Of a stretch of 64,000 nucleotides of DNA, positions 41,853-53,340 are shown in pieces; within the stretch, counting starts at the first letter, position 1; each line of letters opens with the position of its first letter. The position numbers and the translations under genes are program-made. Origin of the DNA: Taxillus chinensis (Eukaryota > Streptophyta > Magnoliopsida > Santalales > Loranthaceae); NCBI GenBank assembly GCA_023512835.1, contig CM042087.1, positions 52,136,265 to 52,200,264 of the forward strand. The letters run 5' to 3'. The notes under the pieces were generated by a model that saw nothing but the letters and a program-made list of their open reading frames with translations, was not told where the DNA came from and did not search any database.

Positions 41853-43140
41853 GTGGCCCGTGTTGTGGACCAATTTCGGGATGTTTTTCCTGAGCAGTTG
41901 AGGAGTTTGCCACCTAAGAGGAGTGTGGAGTTCACCATTGAGTTGGTACCGGGGACGGGTCCGATTTCCCAAGTAGCGTATCGTATGGGGCCAGTCGAGT
42001 TGAGGGAGCTTCAGAGGCAAATCGAGGAGTTGGTGGGCCAGGGGTATATCGGACCGAGTACCTCACCTTGGGGTGCTCCGGTGCTCTTGCTAAGAAGGCC
42101 GATGGCACGCTTCGTCTCTGCATCGACTACAAGGAAGCCAATTCGGTGATGGTGAAGAACAAGTACCCGTTGCCTCGGATAGATGACCTGTTTGACCAAT
42201 TGAGTGGGGCCCAGGTGGTTTTCCAAGATAGATTTACGGTCGGGGTATCACCAGCTCAGGGTTAGGGAGGAGGACATCCCTAAGACGGCTTTTCGGTGCG
42301 GTATGGGCATTATGAGTGGGTAGTGATGCCTTTCGGGCTCACTAATGCACCAGCGGTGTTCATGCATTTGATGAACCAGGTCTTTGCTCCATACCTAGAC
42401 TCGTTCGTGGTGGTGTTTATCGACGATATCTTGGTGTATTCCAAGACCGAGAGGGAACATGTGGAGCACTTGGCAACGGTGTTGCAAACCTTGAGGGACC
42501 AGCAGCTTGTTTGCTAAGTTTAGCAAGTGTGAGTTTTGGGCTGCAGGAGGTTCACTTTCTTGGCCATGTGGTGTCACTTGAGGGAGTTAGGGTGGACCCG
42601 GCCAAGATTGAGGCCGTGGCATCGTGGGCCAGGCCAACCAACGTTTTTGAGATCCGTAGTTTTCTTGGTTTGGCGGGGGTACTATCGTCGTTTTGTAGAG
42701 GGGTTCTCCCGTTTGGCGGCTCCTATGACAGCGTTGACTCGGAAGGGCGTGAAGTTTGATTGGACCGACAAGTGTCGCGGGCGTTTGGAGACTCTCAAAA
42801 CCCGTTTGACCACCGCACCTGTGTTGAGGTTGCCTAGGGAGGATATTCCATATGAGGTGTATTGTGATGCGTCCGGGGTTGGTTTGGGGTGTGTGCTTAT
42901 GCGGGAGCACGGTGTGGTAGCTTATGGGTCGAGGCAGTGAAGCCTCATGAGCAGAATTATCCTACTCATGACCTTGAGTTAGCGGCTGTCATCTTCGCCC
43001 TGAAGAGTTGGCAGCACTACCTCTTGGGAGAAAAGTTTGTGGTGTTCTCGGATCACAAGAGCCTTCGGTACATCTTTACTCGAAGGACTTGAATTTGAGG
43101 CAAAGGAGATGGGTGGAGTATTTAAGACCTTTGATTTTAC
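41853..43140 (+). pseudogene. pol: D reverse transcriptase and RNase H
   Basis: [22 protein letters not shown] (41890), [13 protein letters not shown] (42100), [17 protein letters not shown] (42160), [20 protein letters not shown] (42317), active site [10 protein letters not shown] with the Asp pair at 42422-42427, and [11 protein letters not shown] (42645). RNase [15 protein letters not shown] (42860), [20 protein letters not shown] (42960) and [13 protein letters not shown] (43050). At least six 1-nt shifts; catalytic residues readable. Confidence 0.87.
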
Positions 43141-43249
43141 TCTTGCCTATACCCCGGGCAAGGGAAATGTTGTGGCTGATGCGTTGAGCGAGAAAAGGGA
43201 AAGCTGAGGTGGTCGTGAGAGAGTGGAAGCCGATGGAGCAGTTGGCGAC

Positions 43250-44150
43250 GTTACGGGGCGCAGCTGTTGTTCAGGATGGTGGGACAGTCCTGAGTCCTTT
43301 GGTGGTAGTGCTGAGTTGTACCAGCGCGTCCGGGGAGGGACAGCTGGGTGACATTGAGTGTGAGGTTCTCCGTGCCCGTATTGAGGCCGGGAGCTATCCC
43401 GGGGACTGGACGGAGGGTCCCGAGCATGAGTTGTCATTCCAGGGGCGGTTGGTCGTGGCTTCTTCCCTCAGGGATGAGGTGATGAGGGAGTTTCACCGGT
43501 CTAGAGTTCTTTGTGCACCCAGGGGGTACGAAGATGTACCATGCGCTTCGGGGACATTTTTTGGTGGCCAGGGATGAAACGCGATGTAGCTGCCTTTGTT
43601 TCGCGGTGCCTCACGTGTCGGCGGTGAAGGGCCGAGCATCGGCGGCCGGCGGGCATGTTACGACCCTTGCCCATAGCGGAGTGGAAGTGGGACCATATAG
43701 CGATGGATTTTGTGATTGGTCTTCCACCCACCACCGGGCGGAAAGATATGATTTGGGTGATTGTGGATCGACTCACAAAGTCGGCCCATTTCCTTGCTGT
43801 TCGCGAGCGGGACTCTATTGGGACCTTGAGTCACTGTACATGAACGAGATTGTGAGATCGCATGGCGTACCATCATCGGTTGTCTCGGACCGGGATTCGA
43901 GGTTCACTTCTCGTTTCGAGGCAGGTTTGCAGGAGGCTATGGGGACCAAGCTTCATCTCGAGTACAGCCTTTCACCCTGAGACCGACGGCCGACCGAGCG
44001 GACGAATCGGACCATGGAGGACATGTTGAGGGCTTGTGTGCTAGATTTTGGGGGTTCGTGGGCAACTCACCTTCCTTTGGTGGAGTTTGCCTACAACAAC
44101 GATTATCGGGCATCCATTGGGATGGCTCCTTTTGAGGCGTTGTATGGACG
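43250..44150 (+). pseudogene. pol: D integrase zinc finger and core
   Basis: The finger HPGGTKMYHALRGHF lies at 43513. The core has WDHIAMDFVIGLPPTTGRKD (43688), VIVDRLTKSAHFLAVRERDS (43760), VVSDRDSRFTSRF (43880), then a frameshifted Glu block (43975-44010) and EFAYNNDYRASIGMAPFEA (44083). First two catalytic Asp residues present; the Glu motif is disrupted. Confidence 0.83.
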
Positions 44151-44153
44151 GCC

Positions 44154-44753
44154 GTGTCGATCCCCTTTGTGTTGGACCGAGGTGGGGGAGACAGCTCTCT
44201 TGGGACCGCAGTTGGTTCAAGAGGCTACCGAGAAGGTCAAGTTGATTCGTCGGCGTTTGTTGGCAGCTCGGAGTCGGCGAAATCTTATGCGGATCAGCGA
44301 CGGCGACCTTTGGAGTTTTCTGTTGGTGATCATGTGTTCCTTCGTGTCTCTCCACGTCGTGGACATCGACGGTTTGGGCGAGGTTCCAAGCTATCTCCGC
44401 GGTTTATTGGTCCTTTTGAGATTCTGGATCGTGTAGGGCCCGTGGCCTACCGGTTAGCGTTACCACCGCGGCCGAGTCGAGTGCACAACGTGTTTCACGT
44501 GTCCCAATTGCGGAAGTATCACCCTGACCCCACTCACGTGATTGATTGGGGAACGTTGGACATTGAGGATGACATGTCCGTCATTGAGGCCCCTATTCGT
44601 ATCCTCGATCGGCGAGAGAAGCTTTTGCGTGGTCGTGCTATTCCTTTGGTTCGCGTGCTGTGGCAGCACCGTGGTATTGAGGAGGAGACATGGGAACGTG
44701 AGTCCGTGATGCGTGAGCAGCACCCAGACTTGTTCGAGGACGAACAATCTTAA
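44154..44753 (+). pseudogene. pol: D integrase C-terminus with chromodomain, open
   Basis: A 199-codon frame; the first ~40 residues are out of register, then GDHVFLRVSPRRGHRRFGRG, SKLSPRFIGPFEILDRVGPV, HNVFHVSQLRKYHPDPTHVI, and the chromodomain IRILDRREKLLRGRAIPLVR, VLWQHRGIEEETWERESVMR, ending HPDLFEDEQS. This is the best preserved chromodomain in the window. Confidence 0.87.
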
Positions 44754-45050
44754 GCGTGGGAGGTGGCTGTTGGCCAAGGGATGGATAGTGATATTTTCTT
44801 GTGATGTGTTTTCTTGTATTCATTGATGTATTTGTATTGTCTTTTAAAGACATGTGTTCTTGTTTGTGATGTGCCTTGGGATGTGTATTCGTGCCATGTG
44901 GACACGTGTTATGTGCATCATTGTGGTTATGGATTATGGTGGTACTTGTTATGTGCCGTTGTCTTGTGTGTGGTGTATGACCCATTTGGGTGTTGTAGCT
45001 CGCCGTGTGGCAAATGGGTAGCTTGTGTTTGTTTTCCTCGTATGTCATTT
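44754..45050 (+). other. D 3' UTR
   Basis: Noncoding GT-rich text, closely similar to the B1 3' UTR. Confidence 0.6.
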
Positions 45051-45085
45051 CTTTTCGAGGACGAAAAGTCTTAAGGGGGAGAGGA
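45051..45085 (+). promoter_or_regulatory. D polypurine tract with adjacent hairpin
   Basis: CTTTTCGAGGACGAAAAG (45051-45068) followed by AAGGGGGAGAGGA (45073-45085) and the LTR start. Confidence 0.85.
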
Positions 45086-46888
45086 TGTAATGACCCGTGT
45101 GTAACCCGTGTGTAAGGAGTTAACCACAAACACCTTGGATGTTGGTACACAGGTTTAAGGTAAGAGATGAGCCCAAGAGGGGACTTTTGAGAGGTGCATG
45201 TGTCAAGCGATAGCGTACATTTATGCCCTAGGAAGATGCTATGCGTTTACGGCGCGGTTTTAGTCGTTTTGGCTGATCTTGGAGCTCACTTTTGACCTAG
45301 TAGATGGCCTCAAACAATTGGCGTGCAAGAACAAAAGTTTCTTAGAATGAGGTCCTCTATCTACCACAGAAATTTCAGAGCATTTGGAGCTGCACGTGAA
45401 TTCACCCATTTCACGTGCAAGCATATTTTTGCTTCTCAGGCCTCTACAAGATGCAAGGAGACTTGGGGTAAAGTTTGGGTGCATTTGGAGCTGCACGCCA
45501 ATTGGGGAATTGGCGTGCAAATTGGCGTGCGAGCATATTTTTGCATGGTTCCCTTGGTTTTGTTATTCTAAGGAACTTTCTCCAAAGGACCATGTTGAAA
45601 TTCCGAGTATTTTGGCCTATATGGGTGCGGAAAGGTGGTAACTTGTGTGATCAAAACTACGTCGTTTTGATCCTGGGATTCACTTAATCAAAACTACGTC
45701 GTTTTGATGTTGTGTTGTCTATATAAGGAGGAGGAGTCCCTCTGTTTTAGGTTTAGGGTTTGTTGCTTCACCACCGTCGCGGAGAGAGAGAAAGAGAGGG
45801 AAGGGGGAGCTCCCGGTTCTTGCCGGGCGTCTTGCGTGGGTGGTCGGTGCTTCGTGGGTGAACGGCGTTCGGCTTGGGATCAGACCGTTCTTTGTGTTGT
45901 CGCGTTTTCCTTGAGGTAGGGGTTCTGTTCTTCCTAAATCCTCCTCTGTCCTAGGGTCCTAGGGCAGAATATGAGATATCTCGTTATATTATTTATATGT
46001 AAATTCATATAGGTGTGACCTCCTATATGAATGTTGGCCTTCGATGGCATGTTGGTGTGATTCTGTGGATTACATGCTATGTGTTCGATGAAATGCCTGT
46101 GTGAATATAGTTGTATGCATATGCCCATTACGTGTTTGGTAATATGCCTGTGTGGCTGGATTTGTGGTTTAGTGTATGTGTCTTTGTGTGTTTGCTCTAT
46201 TTTCCTGAATGGTTGGGTTTGTGCGCTTGTGAACGGGTGCACACCAAGTGTTTGGTGGTATGCTTGAGTGACCATGTGTGTTGTGTGCTTGATCGTGGTA
46301 TCTGGCCTGAAGAGGCGGTTAAAGAACTTTGCCTGAGAGGCGGTTAAATCACTTGGCCTGAAGAGGCGGTTAAATAACTTGGCCTGAAGAGGCGGTTAAA
46401 TCACTTGTGTTTTGTGTGGTGGATAACTGTGACGACTGATGTGGTTTGTTATTGTTTGTTGAGATTGTTGTAACACGTCACCGCACTGTGCACATGCACG
46501 TAGCCGTTAGGAGCATGGGAAGGGTTGGGGAGACTTGATCCCTACCGAGCCGTGGTTGCTCACCCCTCCTACTTGTGTTTGCTTGTTTTCCAGGGACTTA
46601 CAGGCGTTAGGTGGATACACCAAGGTGGAAGACCTTATCCATTTTACTCTTCCATTTATGTTGTTTTCTTTTATGGGAACTGATGTAACCCCAGTGGGGA
46701 TGGGGTTGGGAAAGAACTCGTTGTAATAAACTGGTTTGGAATATTTTTATGAATATTACTTTCTTGAATGGGTTGTGGATGTTTGAAATGTAAAATTCTT
46801 GGTTTGTATCCTAACCCCTTTGCCCTCCGTGTGGGTAAAAGGGGAGTCACGTGCCGGTTTCCTCGGGTTGGAAATCCGGGGCGTGACA
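45086..46888 (+). repeat. D 3' LTR (1803 bp)
   Basis: Copy of 37752-39549 with small differences, e.g. near 45246 (TTTACGGCGCGG against TTTCAAGGGCGG). Confidence 0.93.
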
Positions 46889-46913
46889 CTGAAGCAGTGT
46901 CTACTACCTGCTA
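46889..46913 (+). repeat. 25-bp flanking duplication of D, right copy
   Basis: Identical to 37727-37751; element C integrase coding continues directly as TGTTCAGAACAG. Confidence 0.93.
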
Positions 46914-47750
46914 TGTTCAGAACAGAACTCTTATAAATAAATTTACCATGAAAACACCCTATGAGATATGGAAAGGCCGAAAGCCTTCTATTTCACACTT
47001 CAGAACTTTTGGGTGTACTTGCTACATACTGAACAATGGAAAAAAATCCCAGAATAAATTTGAACCAAAATCTGATGATGGGATATTCATTAGGTATTCA
47101 TTTCATAGCGAGGCTTATCGGGTTTTCAATAGAAAACTCTTCAAAGTTGAAGAATCTATCCATGTGACCTTTTGATAAGCAACTTGGATTGGTCGAAAGT
47201 TGGTTCTCCAAGTTCAAATGTGCAAGATCAAGACGACAACATTGACTACTCAAAGTTTATGAATGTTCCTGTTGCTCCTACTGACTAACCACGTGGCACC
47301 AGTGAAGAACGAAGAAATGATGCAGATGATGCTACGGATGAATCGGACTCGGGACTTTCACTTAACTCCGGACATGTTCCTTCGGATATTCAAACTACCG
47401 GAGCACCTTCAAGTCCATCTGGACCAGCTAATACAGAAATGAATAGTAATGGAGAACCGCAAAACTCTCCAGAACCTATTGATATGGATAATGCTGGCCC
47501 GGAAGAAGCTCACACAGCAGACGAACAAGAACCACCTAATCTGACAGAGCTTCAAATCATTGAGTACTCACCACCACTTGCGCAAAACTATAGGTGGACT
47601 CAAAGCCACCCTCAAGAACAAGTGATTGCTGATCCTACTGTTAGTGTTAGAACAAGAGCAGCCACCTCCAACATGTGCCTCTACTCTTGCTTTTTGTCGC
47701 AGATAGAGCCAAAATTGGTGGAAGAAGCTCTTCAAGATTCAAATTAGATA
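46889..47750 (+). pseudogene. pol: element C integrase C-terminus and linker to RT
   Basis: The frame resumes with TCYVQNRTLINKFTMKTPYE, IWKGRKPSISHFRTFGCTCY and VFNRKLFKVEESIHVTF, the copia integrase C-terminal domain. After a stop near 47173 the acidic, Asp/Glu/Pro-rich linker follows (47250-47560). An open piece at 47439-47747 ends in TAG at 47745, where family members have Trp just before the RT start (IDAMQEEL). Confidence 0.83.
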
Positions 47751-47756
47751 GACGCC

Positions 47757-48440
47757 ATGCAGGAAGAGTTAAATCAGTTCAAAAGGAATGATGTGTGGAC
47801 TCTTGTACTAAGGCCAAAGTCTCAACAAGTCATTGGAGTTAAATGGGTGTTCCGGAACAAACTTGATACGAACGGAATCATAATCCGGAACAAAGCCCAA
47901 CTGGTATCCAAGGGTTATCGTCAAGAAGAAGGAATAGACTATGACGAAACCTTTGCCCCAGTAGCCAGACTTGAGGCAATCAGAATGTTCTTGGCATACG
48001 CTTCATACGAAAACTTTAAAGTTTATCAAATGGATGTCAAGAGTGCATTTCTAAATGGAGATCTTCAAGAGGAGGTATATGTTGAACAACCTCCAGGTTT
48101 CATTGAACCAAAGGCTGGATATCTGGTCTACAAACTAAGGAAAGCCTTGTATGGATTGAAGCAAGCTCCAAGAGCCTGGTACGACACACTTTCGGAATTC
48201 TTACTTGCTCACAACTTTCAAAAAGGGAAGATTGACACCACGCTATTCTTACAGAAAGAGAAGGGACATACTCTGATCGTACAGATCTACGTGGATGATA
48301 TCGTTTACGGATCAACTAATCCGAAGCTTTGTGATGAGTTCACCAAGTTAATGACTGGCAAGTTTGAGATGAGTATGATGGGAGAAATGTCCTACTTCCT
48401 TGGGATCGAAGTCAAACAACTAAAGAAGGAACCTTCATAA
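47757..48440 (+). CDS. pol: element C reverse transcriptase (copia RVT_2), open segment
   Basis: A 227-codon frame covering almost the whole copia [100 protein letters not shown], and the active site [10 protein letters not shown] with its Asp pair at 48294-48299. It ends [13 protein letters not shown] then a 1-nt shift at about 48430. Catalytic residues are intact. The listed Met is internal; the ancestral polyprotein continued from integrase. Confidence 0.9.
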   Translation: MQEELNQFKRNDVWTLVLRPKSQQVIGVKWVFRNKLDTNGIIIRNKAQLVSKGYRQEEGIDYDETFAPVARLEAIRMFLAYASYENFKVYQMDVKSAFLNGDLQEEVYVEQPPGFIEPKAGYLVYKLRKALYGLKQAPRAWYDTLSEFLLAHNFQKGKIDTTLFLQKEKGHTLIVQIYVDDIVYGSTNPKLCDEFTKLMTGKFEMSMMGEMSYFLGIEVKQLKKEPS

Positions 48441-49174
48441 ACCAAGCTAAGTACACTCACGACTTAATCACGAAGTTTGGTATGGAAGGTTCATCTCCCG
48501 TCAAAACTCCAATGCCAGTCAGTGCCAAGTTAGACCCAGATGGTGATGGCAAATCAGTGAATGTGACTGAGTACAGAGGGATGATTAGATCCTTGCTGTA
48601 TCTTACATCAAGTCGCCCGGACATAATGTTTGCAACTTGCATCTGCGCAAGATATCAGGCGAATCCCAAAGAGTCACATATGCTTCACGTAAAACGAATA
48701 TTAAGGTATCTCAAAGGGACGATGAATTTGGGACTTTGGTACCCAAAAGAGTCCAACTTTGCCTTATCCGGATATTCTGATGTTGATTTTGCCGGGTGTC
48801 GCATAGACAGGAAAAGCACCAATGGTACATGCCAATTCCTTGGAAACAGATTGATCTCTTGGTTCAGTAAGAAGCAGAATTTCGTATCAACCTCTACTGC
48901 TGAAGCGGAATATATAGCTGCTGGGAGTTGCTGCGCACAGCTTCTCTGGATGCAAAGTCAACTTACTAACTACGGCTTCAACATGACATCTGTTCCACTC
49001 TATTATGACAATACCAGTGCTATTGCTATTAGCAATAATCCCGTCATGCATCCAAAGACTAAACATATTGAGGTCAGGCACCATTTCATTCGCGACCATG
49101 TTCTTAAAAAGCACAACATGTTGCAACCGAAGATCAACTGGCGGATATACTTACAAAGCCCCTACCTGATGTAA
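48441..49174 (+). pseudogene. pol: element C RT thumb and RNase H
   Basis: The open piece 48482-49174 (230 codons) continues RT with EYRGMIRSLLYLTSSRPDIM and HVKRILRYLKGTMNLGLWYP. RNase H has GYSDVDFAGCRIDRKSTNGT (Asp), STSTAEAEYIAAGSCCAQLL (Glu), YYDNTSAIAISNNPVMHPKT (Asp) and KHIEVRHHFIRDHV. The end after KHNMLQPK is shifted. This is the copia-type RNase H with catalytic residues kept. Confidence 0.88.
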
Positions 49175-49661
49175 GATTTTCTGAACTTCTTCTCAAATTA
49201 GGTATGCTTGACTTTCTGTATAGCTTCACCTATTATCCATCAGTAGTTATTCTTAGAACATGCATTGTTGCACTTCATGGTTAGTGATAGATACTGAACT
49301 TCATGTTTAACTATCTTACTTTAGTCGTGTAAATGTTCTGATATTTCTCACTAAGTTTCTAGGAGGATGCTTGCTTATCTGGACTGATAGTGAATCAAGC
49401 AAACATAATTGAATATATATGAAACAAATCCTCTTTTGATGTCATGAATTCTACTCCATCTTCCATCTCATGTCTTATAATTTCCTGACTGACTGACATA
49501 TCTAAGATGCATGGTTGAGGAATGATTTGGGATAGCTCGGATTGAAAGTGGAAATTCACTATGTCTGTCGATCAGCTGCTTGAGTGGAGTAAATCAAGGA
49601 TAGGCGGCGGTTTCTCACGATTCATGTTAAACAGAAACGTCTTAAAGGCTCTAATAATCTA

Positions 49662-49672
49662 CGGGGGAGAAA
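49662..49672 (+). promoter_or_regulatory. PPT-like motif 1 of element C
   Basis: CGGGGGAGAAA; similar motifs at 52151-52162, 55087-55098 and the true PPT at 56170-56180. Multiple PPTs are described for Sireviruses. Confidence 0.6.
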
Positions 49673-49789
49673 TTGCTCTCTCTATTATCTAAGTAATACC
49701 CCACCCCCCCCCCCCGATTCACATTTCATGACCTCTTTCCTGGCTGTCTATCTGAGGGCGAGTCATCCTCGAGAAGATCGCATCTGTAA

Positions 49790-49794
49790 GGACC
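49790..49794 (+). repeat. H1 target-site duplication, left (GCATC)
   Basis: Matches 52127-52131. Confidence 0.92.
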
Positions 49795-50190
49795 CATATT
49801 TGAGGGGCCTTAGAGATAGCATTGAGTTAGAGACCTTATTTTAACAAATGAATATCAGCACAATGATGTGCTCATCAAATGGAGAATTTTGACTGTACTT
49901 GGACTAAATTTGGGATTTTAGGCCCTGAGGGGTATTTTTGGGATTTCACAAATAATTTTATATTTACTTGGGTTTGTATTTTAAATTACCTGGGTTTGTA
50001 TTTTGAGCTTTGGGCCTCCCTTTAAGGGAAAAACCCAATATGAGAGAGAGTGGGCTGTTTTGCCTTTCTTCTTGGGTTTACTTAATCATTGGGCTGCACT
50101 TGGTCTTGGGCTTCTATTAAAAAAACAAAATAATAATAATAAGAAAAAAAAAGGGAGAAACCAAACCCTACTCTTTGTTGGCAGCCGACC

Positions 50191-50191
<1 letters not shown>

Positions 50192-50217
<26 letters not shown>
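50192..50217. repeat. (GA)n microsatellite in LTR H1
   Basis: About 13 GA units in the leader, the counterpart of the CT run in H2. Confidence 0.95.
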
Positions 50218-50222
<5 letters not shown>

Positions 50223-50376
50223 ATCTGCAAATTCTGGCCAAGTGAAAGGGGCCTGAGGCCTGAGGAAGAGAAGGAGAAGACGATTCGGAGGCTGGAAGGG
50301 AGATTTCCGGCAATCAAGGATCTTTTCTGGTGGCTGGAAGCTAATTCCTGGAAAAATTCTTTTTCTGCAATACGAG

Positions 50377-51714
50377 GTAGGGATTTCAAGTTTTTCTATT
50401 TCCCGTCCCTCTCTTAGATTTCTAGAATAACATTTATATATTGAGTTTCTAAATTCTACCTTGAGCCTATGGATGATCTGGGGTTTTTGTCTGAGTTTTC
50501 TAAATTTCTGAATTTCTGTGTGAGATTATTTATACTTTTGGGTTAGGGGTCATTTGTATACCCATTGTCTTGGGATTATGTAGGTGGAAAGTTTTGGGTT
50601 GTATTTGGCTTGGCTAAGGCCTCTGGTATTGGGAAATCATATAAGAGTGAGGCCAGAGTTGGTTTTAGACCCGGTTTATGGGCTTAGAACCTCAACAACT
50701 TCTAAACTAAGACGAATTTGAGGTTGGTTCTTTAGGGAAAAATGATTAGAATGATAAAAGGGAGGTTTTGGAGCCTGCACGTGAAAAAGCCTTTTTCACT
50801 TGCAGATTCATTCTTGCTCCAAATAGCCCCAAATTTTAGGTGGAGCTTCCTTAGAGGCATATGAGTTGAAATACCTCTGCACGTGAAAATGACCTTTTCA
50901 CGTGCAACCTTGTTTTGGCTAAAAATCGTCCCTGAACCTTCTGGGATGGTTAGAATAATGTCTGGAGTTAATTTGCCACTGCACGTGAGAATAGGTTGTC
51001 ACGTACAACCTGTTTTGGGCTCCCCTTGAGGTGGATAAGCTTCCTTTGAAAGGTTGTTAGAATGATGTCTGGAGTTAATTTGCCACTGCACGTGAGAGTA
51101 GGTTGTCACGTGCAACCTGTTTTGGGCTCCCCTTGAGGTGGATAAGCTTCCTTTGAAAGGTTATTTACGATCCAGACTATGAGTGTGAGAAATGTGTGGA
51201 CTTCAGGGACCATGAGGAGTTAGGTGATGTTATATGTAATGATTTGATTGTTCTGAGACTATCTGTTGTTTTACATTCTGAGTTGAGTTTTCTGTATGTT
51301 GAATGAGTTGCATGTTTGTACTATGTTTGTTGGGTTATGTTTATTGAGTTGTATATGTTGAAATGTGTATGCTGAGGACCCCATAAACACGGGGAGTTGA
51401 GATAAGAACCCCAGAAACGCGGGGAATTGAGCTGAGTATGGGACAGTCATTATACTGTACCCCTTGAGATGAGATTCACATTTGCCTGGTGTGGCATGTC
51501 ACGTCGCCGTGGTGGCGGGGTGTCCTCTGCCCTCCTGTGCAGGCAGAGGTATGAGGCGTGTTTACTGGGTGATGGTCTTTGTTTTAGCTTAAGTCACTAC
51601 ACGAGAACATGCATCCACTTGACATGCATAGTTTTAGAGTGGGACAGGATTGGGGAGACTTGATCCCTACTGAGCTGTGGTGTGCTCACCCCTCCTATGA
51701 ACTGTTCTTTGCAG
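50377..51714 (+). other. predicted leader intron inside H1 LTR (1338 bp)
   Basis: Donor GAG|GTAGGG at 50377, branch-like GCTCACCCCTCC at ~51684, acceptor TTTGCAG|GACCTAG at 51714. It contains two near-identical ~110-bp copies (about 50985-51060 and 51070-51160) around GCACGTGAGARTAGGTTGTC. Confidence 0.5.
50944..51165 (+). repeat. ~121-bp tandem duplication in H1
   Basis: GGTTAGAATAATGTCTGGAG...GAAAGG appears from about 50947 and again from about 51055 as GTTAGAATGATGTCTGGAG. Both include TTTGCCACTGCACGTGAGA, GGTTGTCACGT(A/G)CAACC and CTTGAGGTGGATAAGCTTCC. Confidence 0.8.
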
Positions 51715-52126
51715 GACCTAGCAGGCGATAGGCGGAAGAGCTGAGTTGGTAGGCCGCTGAGGCTGTATGGCCTTATATATACATTTGGTTATTTCGTTGT
51801 ATTTGAGATTCTGTTTGCTTAAACTGTGTACCCTGGTTTTATTATTGGGAGCTTGTTCCCTGGTGGGTTGTAAAAGGGTTTGAAACCTCTGAGCAATGTA
51901 ATTGATGTTTTGGATTGTGAATACCGTATGTATGTATATTGTGGTGGTGTGGTTGGCATGGAAACAGGTACGTGCTCCTTGGCATGTTGACTTGTGTTAC
52001 AGGGATAGGATAGCACCCACGGTAGGTGTCCTCACTTTGGTGTTTACACCAAACCCTTGACCCTTTGGGTGCGGACATGGGCAGTCATTACCCATTTCCA
52101 GGGAGAAGGAAATTTGGGGCGTGACA

Positions 52127-52131
52127 GCATC
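52127..52131 (+). repeat. H1 target-site duplication, right (GCATC)
   Basis: Matches 49790-49794. Confidence 0.92.
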
Positions 52132-53216
52132 AAAATGATTCACTGATCTCAGGGGGAGCAAATACTTCATTGAATCTTAAGTAAGGCCCCCTGTTTCAGC
52201 AAAAGGCATGACTACAGGGCGAGAGAATGCTTATTATTAAGTAATGCCTCTCTGATATGCTCGGATGTTCCGCCCTATAACTCTCACTCATGAAGCTGAT
52301 TGGACTTGCATTATTGAATCGGAATTGTGGATTCCTTGGCTGTTATCTTCCTCTTCCTAGCATTTTAGGCATGACAGTGAGTTGTAACATCATACATCAT
52401 GTGCTCTTCTTTCCATTCTCACTCATACATTCTCTGATGGCTGACGTCATATAAATCTAATTAATCTTTGCTCTCATTCTCAGTGTGAAAGATTGGCTAT
52501 GTTGACCTATTGGATTTATGTGTTAATTATCTCACACATACATTGATTTCAGTATGATGGCTTTCACTTCTTATGTATGTGTCTAGCACTTAACTGTTTA
52601 TGCATAAGTTTTGTTTCTTCTTTGTTCGGATTGTGTGTTATTCTCTTATATTATTTATCCGGACTAACCCGAACCTGACGAGACTTGCTCTTCAAAGCAT
52701 CTATTTGTTAAGTCACAGGTTCAGATTCTCTTTGCAATTCATCGCTCTATCTTGTCTGATGTCTCGGATTTCTGAGGTGTTGTGGTACTTCACACTTTCT
52801 TGACATCAAGACAGCAAAGGAATCATCTCTACTTAACACTCTGTTCATACGGATACAGTCAGTCTCATCCAGATGTTCTTTATACGGATTATCCTTCTTC
52901 GGATGAAAGTCAGTTTATTTCCTCTTGACTCTTGGAATTCTCAATTCGCAATAAACCAAGTAATTATCTTACATCGCTTAGTTTTGAGGAGGTATAATGA
53001 TGGTTCATTTAATGCACGCCTCGAGCCCGGTATTTTATCTTTTCAAAAATCTGGAAGTGTGCCTACAGCTGTCATCTTTGAATGGTTAGCACAGCCGCTA
53101 CGTCATAGGCCTATTTGACGGCGCTAATCCATCACTTCTAATGACATAAGGAAGTCGGGTGGCTCACTGTTCATTTCGCTTAAACTCGAGACCCACTTGC
53201 TTCCACGGAAAGGATC
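52132..53216 (+). other. element C intergenic region before ORF3
   Basis: AT-rich noncoding, with a PPT-like AGGGGGAGCAAA at 52151-52162. Toward the end it becomes promoter-like (GCTACGTCATAGG near 53096). Confidence 0.5.
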
Positions 53217-53340
53217 CTATTTATACCGCACTATCAGCGTCGGCCGAGGTTATCACTACCAACTCTCAAAACCCTAAACCCTCGCCACACCCTTTTCCTA
53301 CAAAGACCTTCTCTCCTTCTCCATCAATTTTTCACTCTCA
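53217..53340 (+). promoter_or_regulatory. putative ORF3 promoter and 5' UTR
   Basis: TATA-type CTATTTATACC at 53217-53227, then a C-rich leader containing TCTCAAAACCCTAAACCCTC and TTTTTCACTCTCA directly before ATGGCATCC at 53341. This looks like an ordinary plant gene promoter and leader inside a retrotransposon; inferred from sequence only. Confidence 0.5.

Larger units (their letters stand above)
37752..46888 (+). mobile_element. element D: chromodomain Ty3/gypsy, full structure
   Basis: Same layout and close coding similarity to B1, but with a distinct LTR (1798 and 1803 bp) starting TGTAATGACCCGTGTGTAAC and ending GGCGTGACA. It lies inside element C integrase. The flank is a 25-bp duplication, not 5 bp. 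The LTRs differ at roughly 30-35 sites (about 2%), many of them 1-nt indels. Gag-pol is frameshifted. Confidence 0.93.
49175..49794 (+). other. element C region after pol
   Basis: Noncoding. It contains a GGGGGAG polypurine motif (49662-49672), a poly-C run (~49700-49715) and ends at the H1 insertion. Confidence 0.5.
49795..52126 (+). mobile_element. solo LTR H1 (2332 bp)
   Basis: TGTAAGGACCC... to ...GGGGCGTGACA with perfect GCATC flanks and no internal region. The U5 side shares GGTTGGGG-type, TTGATCCCTACTGAGCTGTGG and GCTCACCCCTCC blocks with B1 and D, so it belongs to a related chromovirus family. It has a GA run (50192-50217), inverted CACGTG repeats inside the predicted intron (50776-51112) and a predicted intron (50377-51714). 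Confidence 0.9.
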
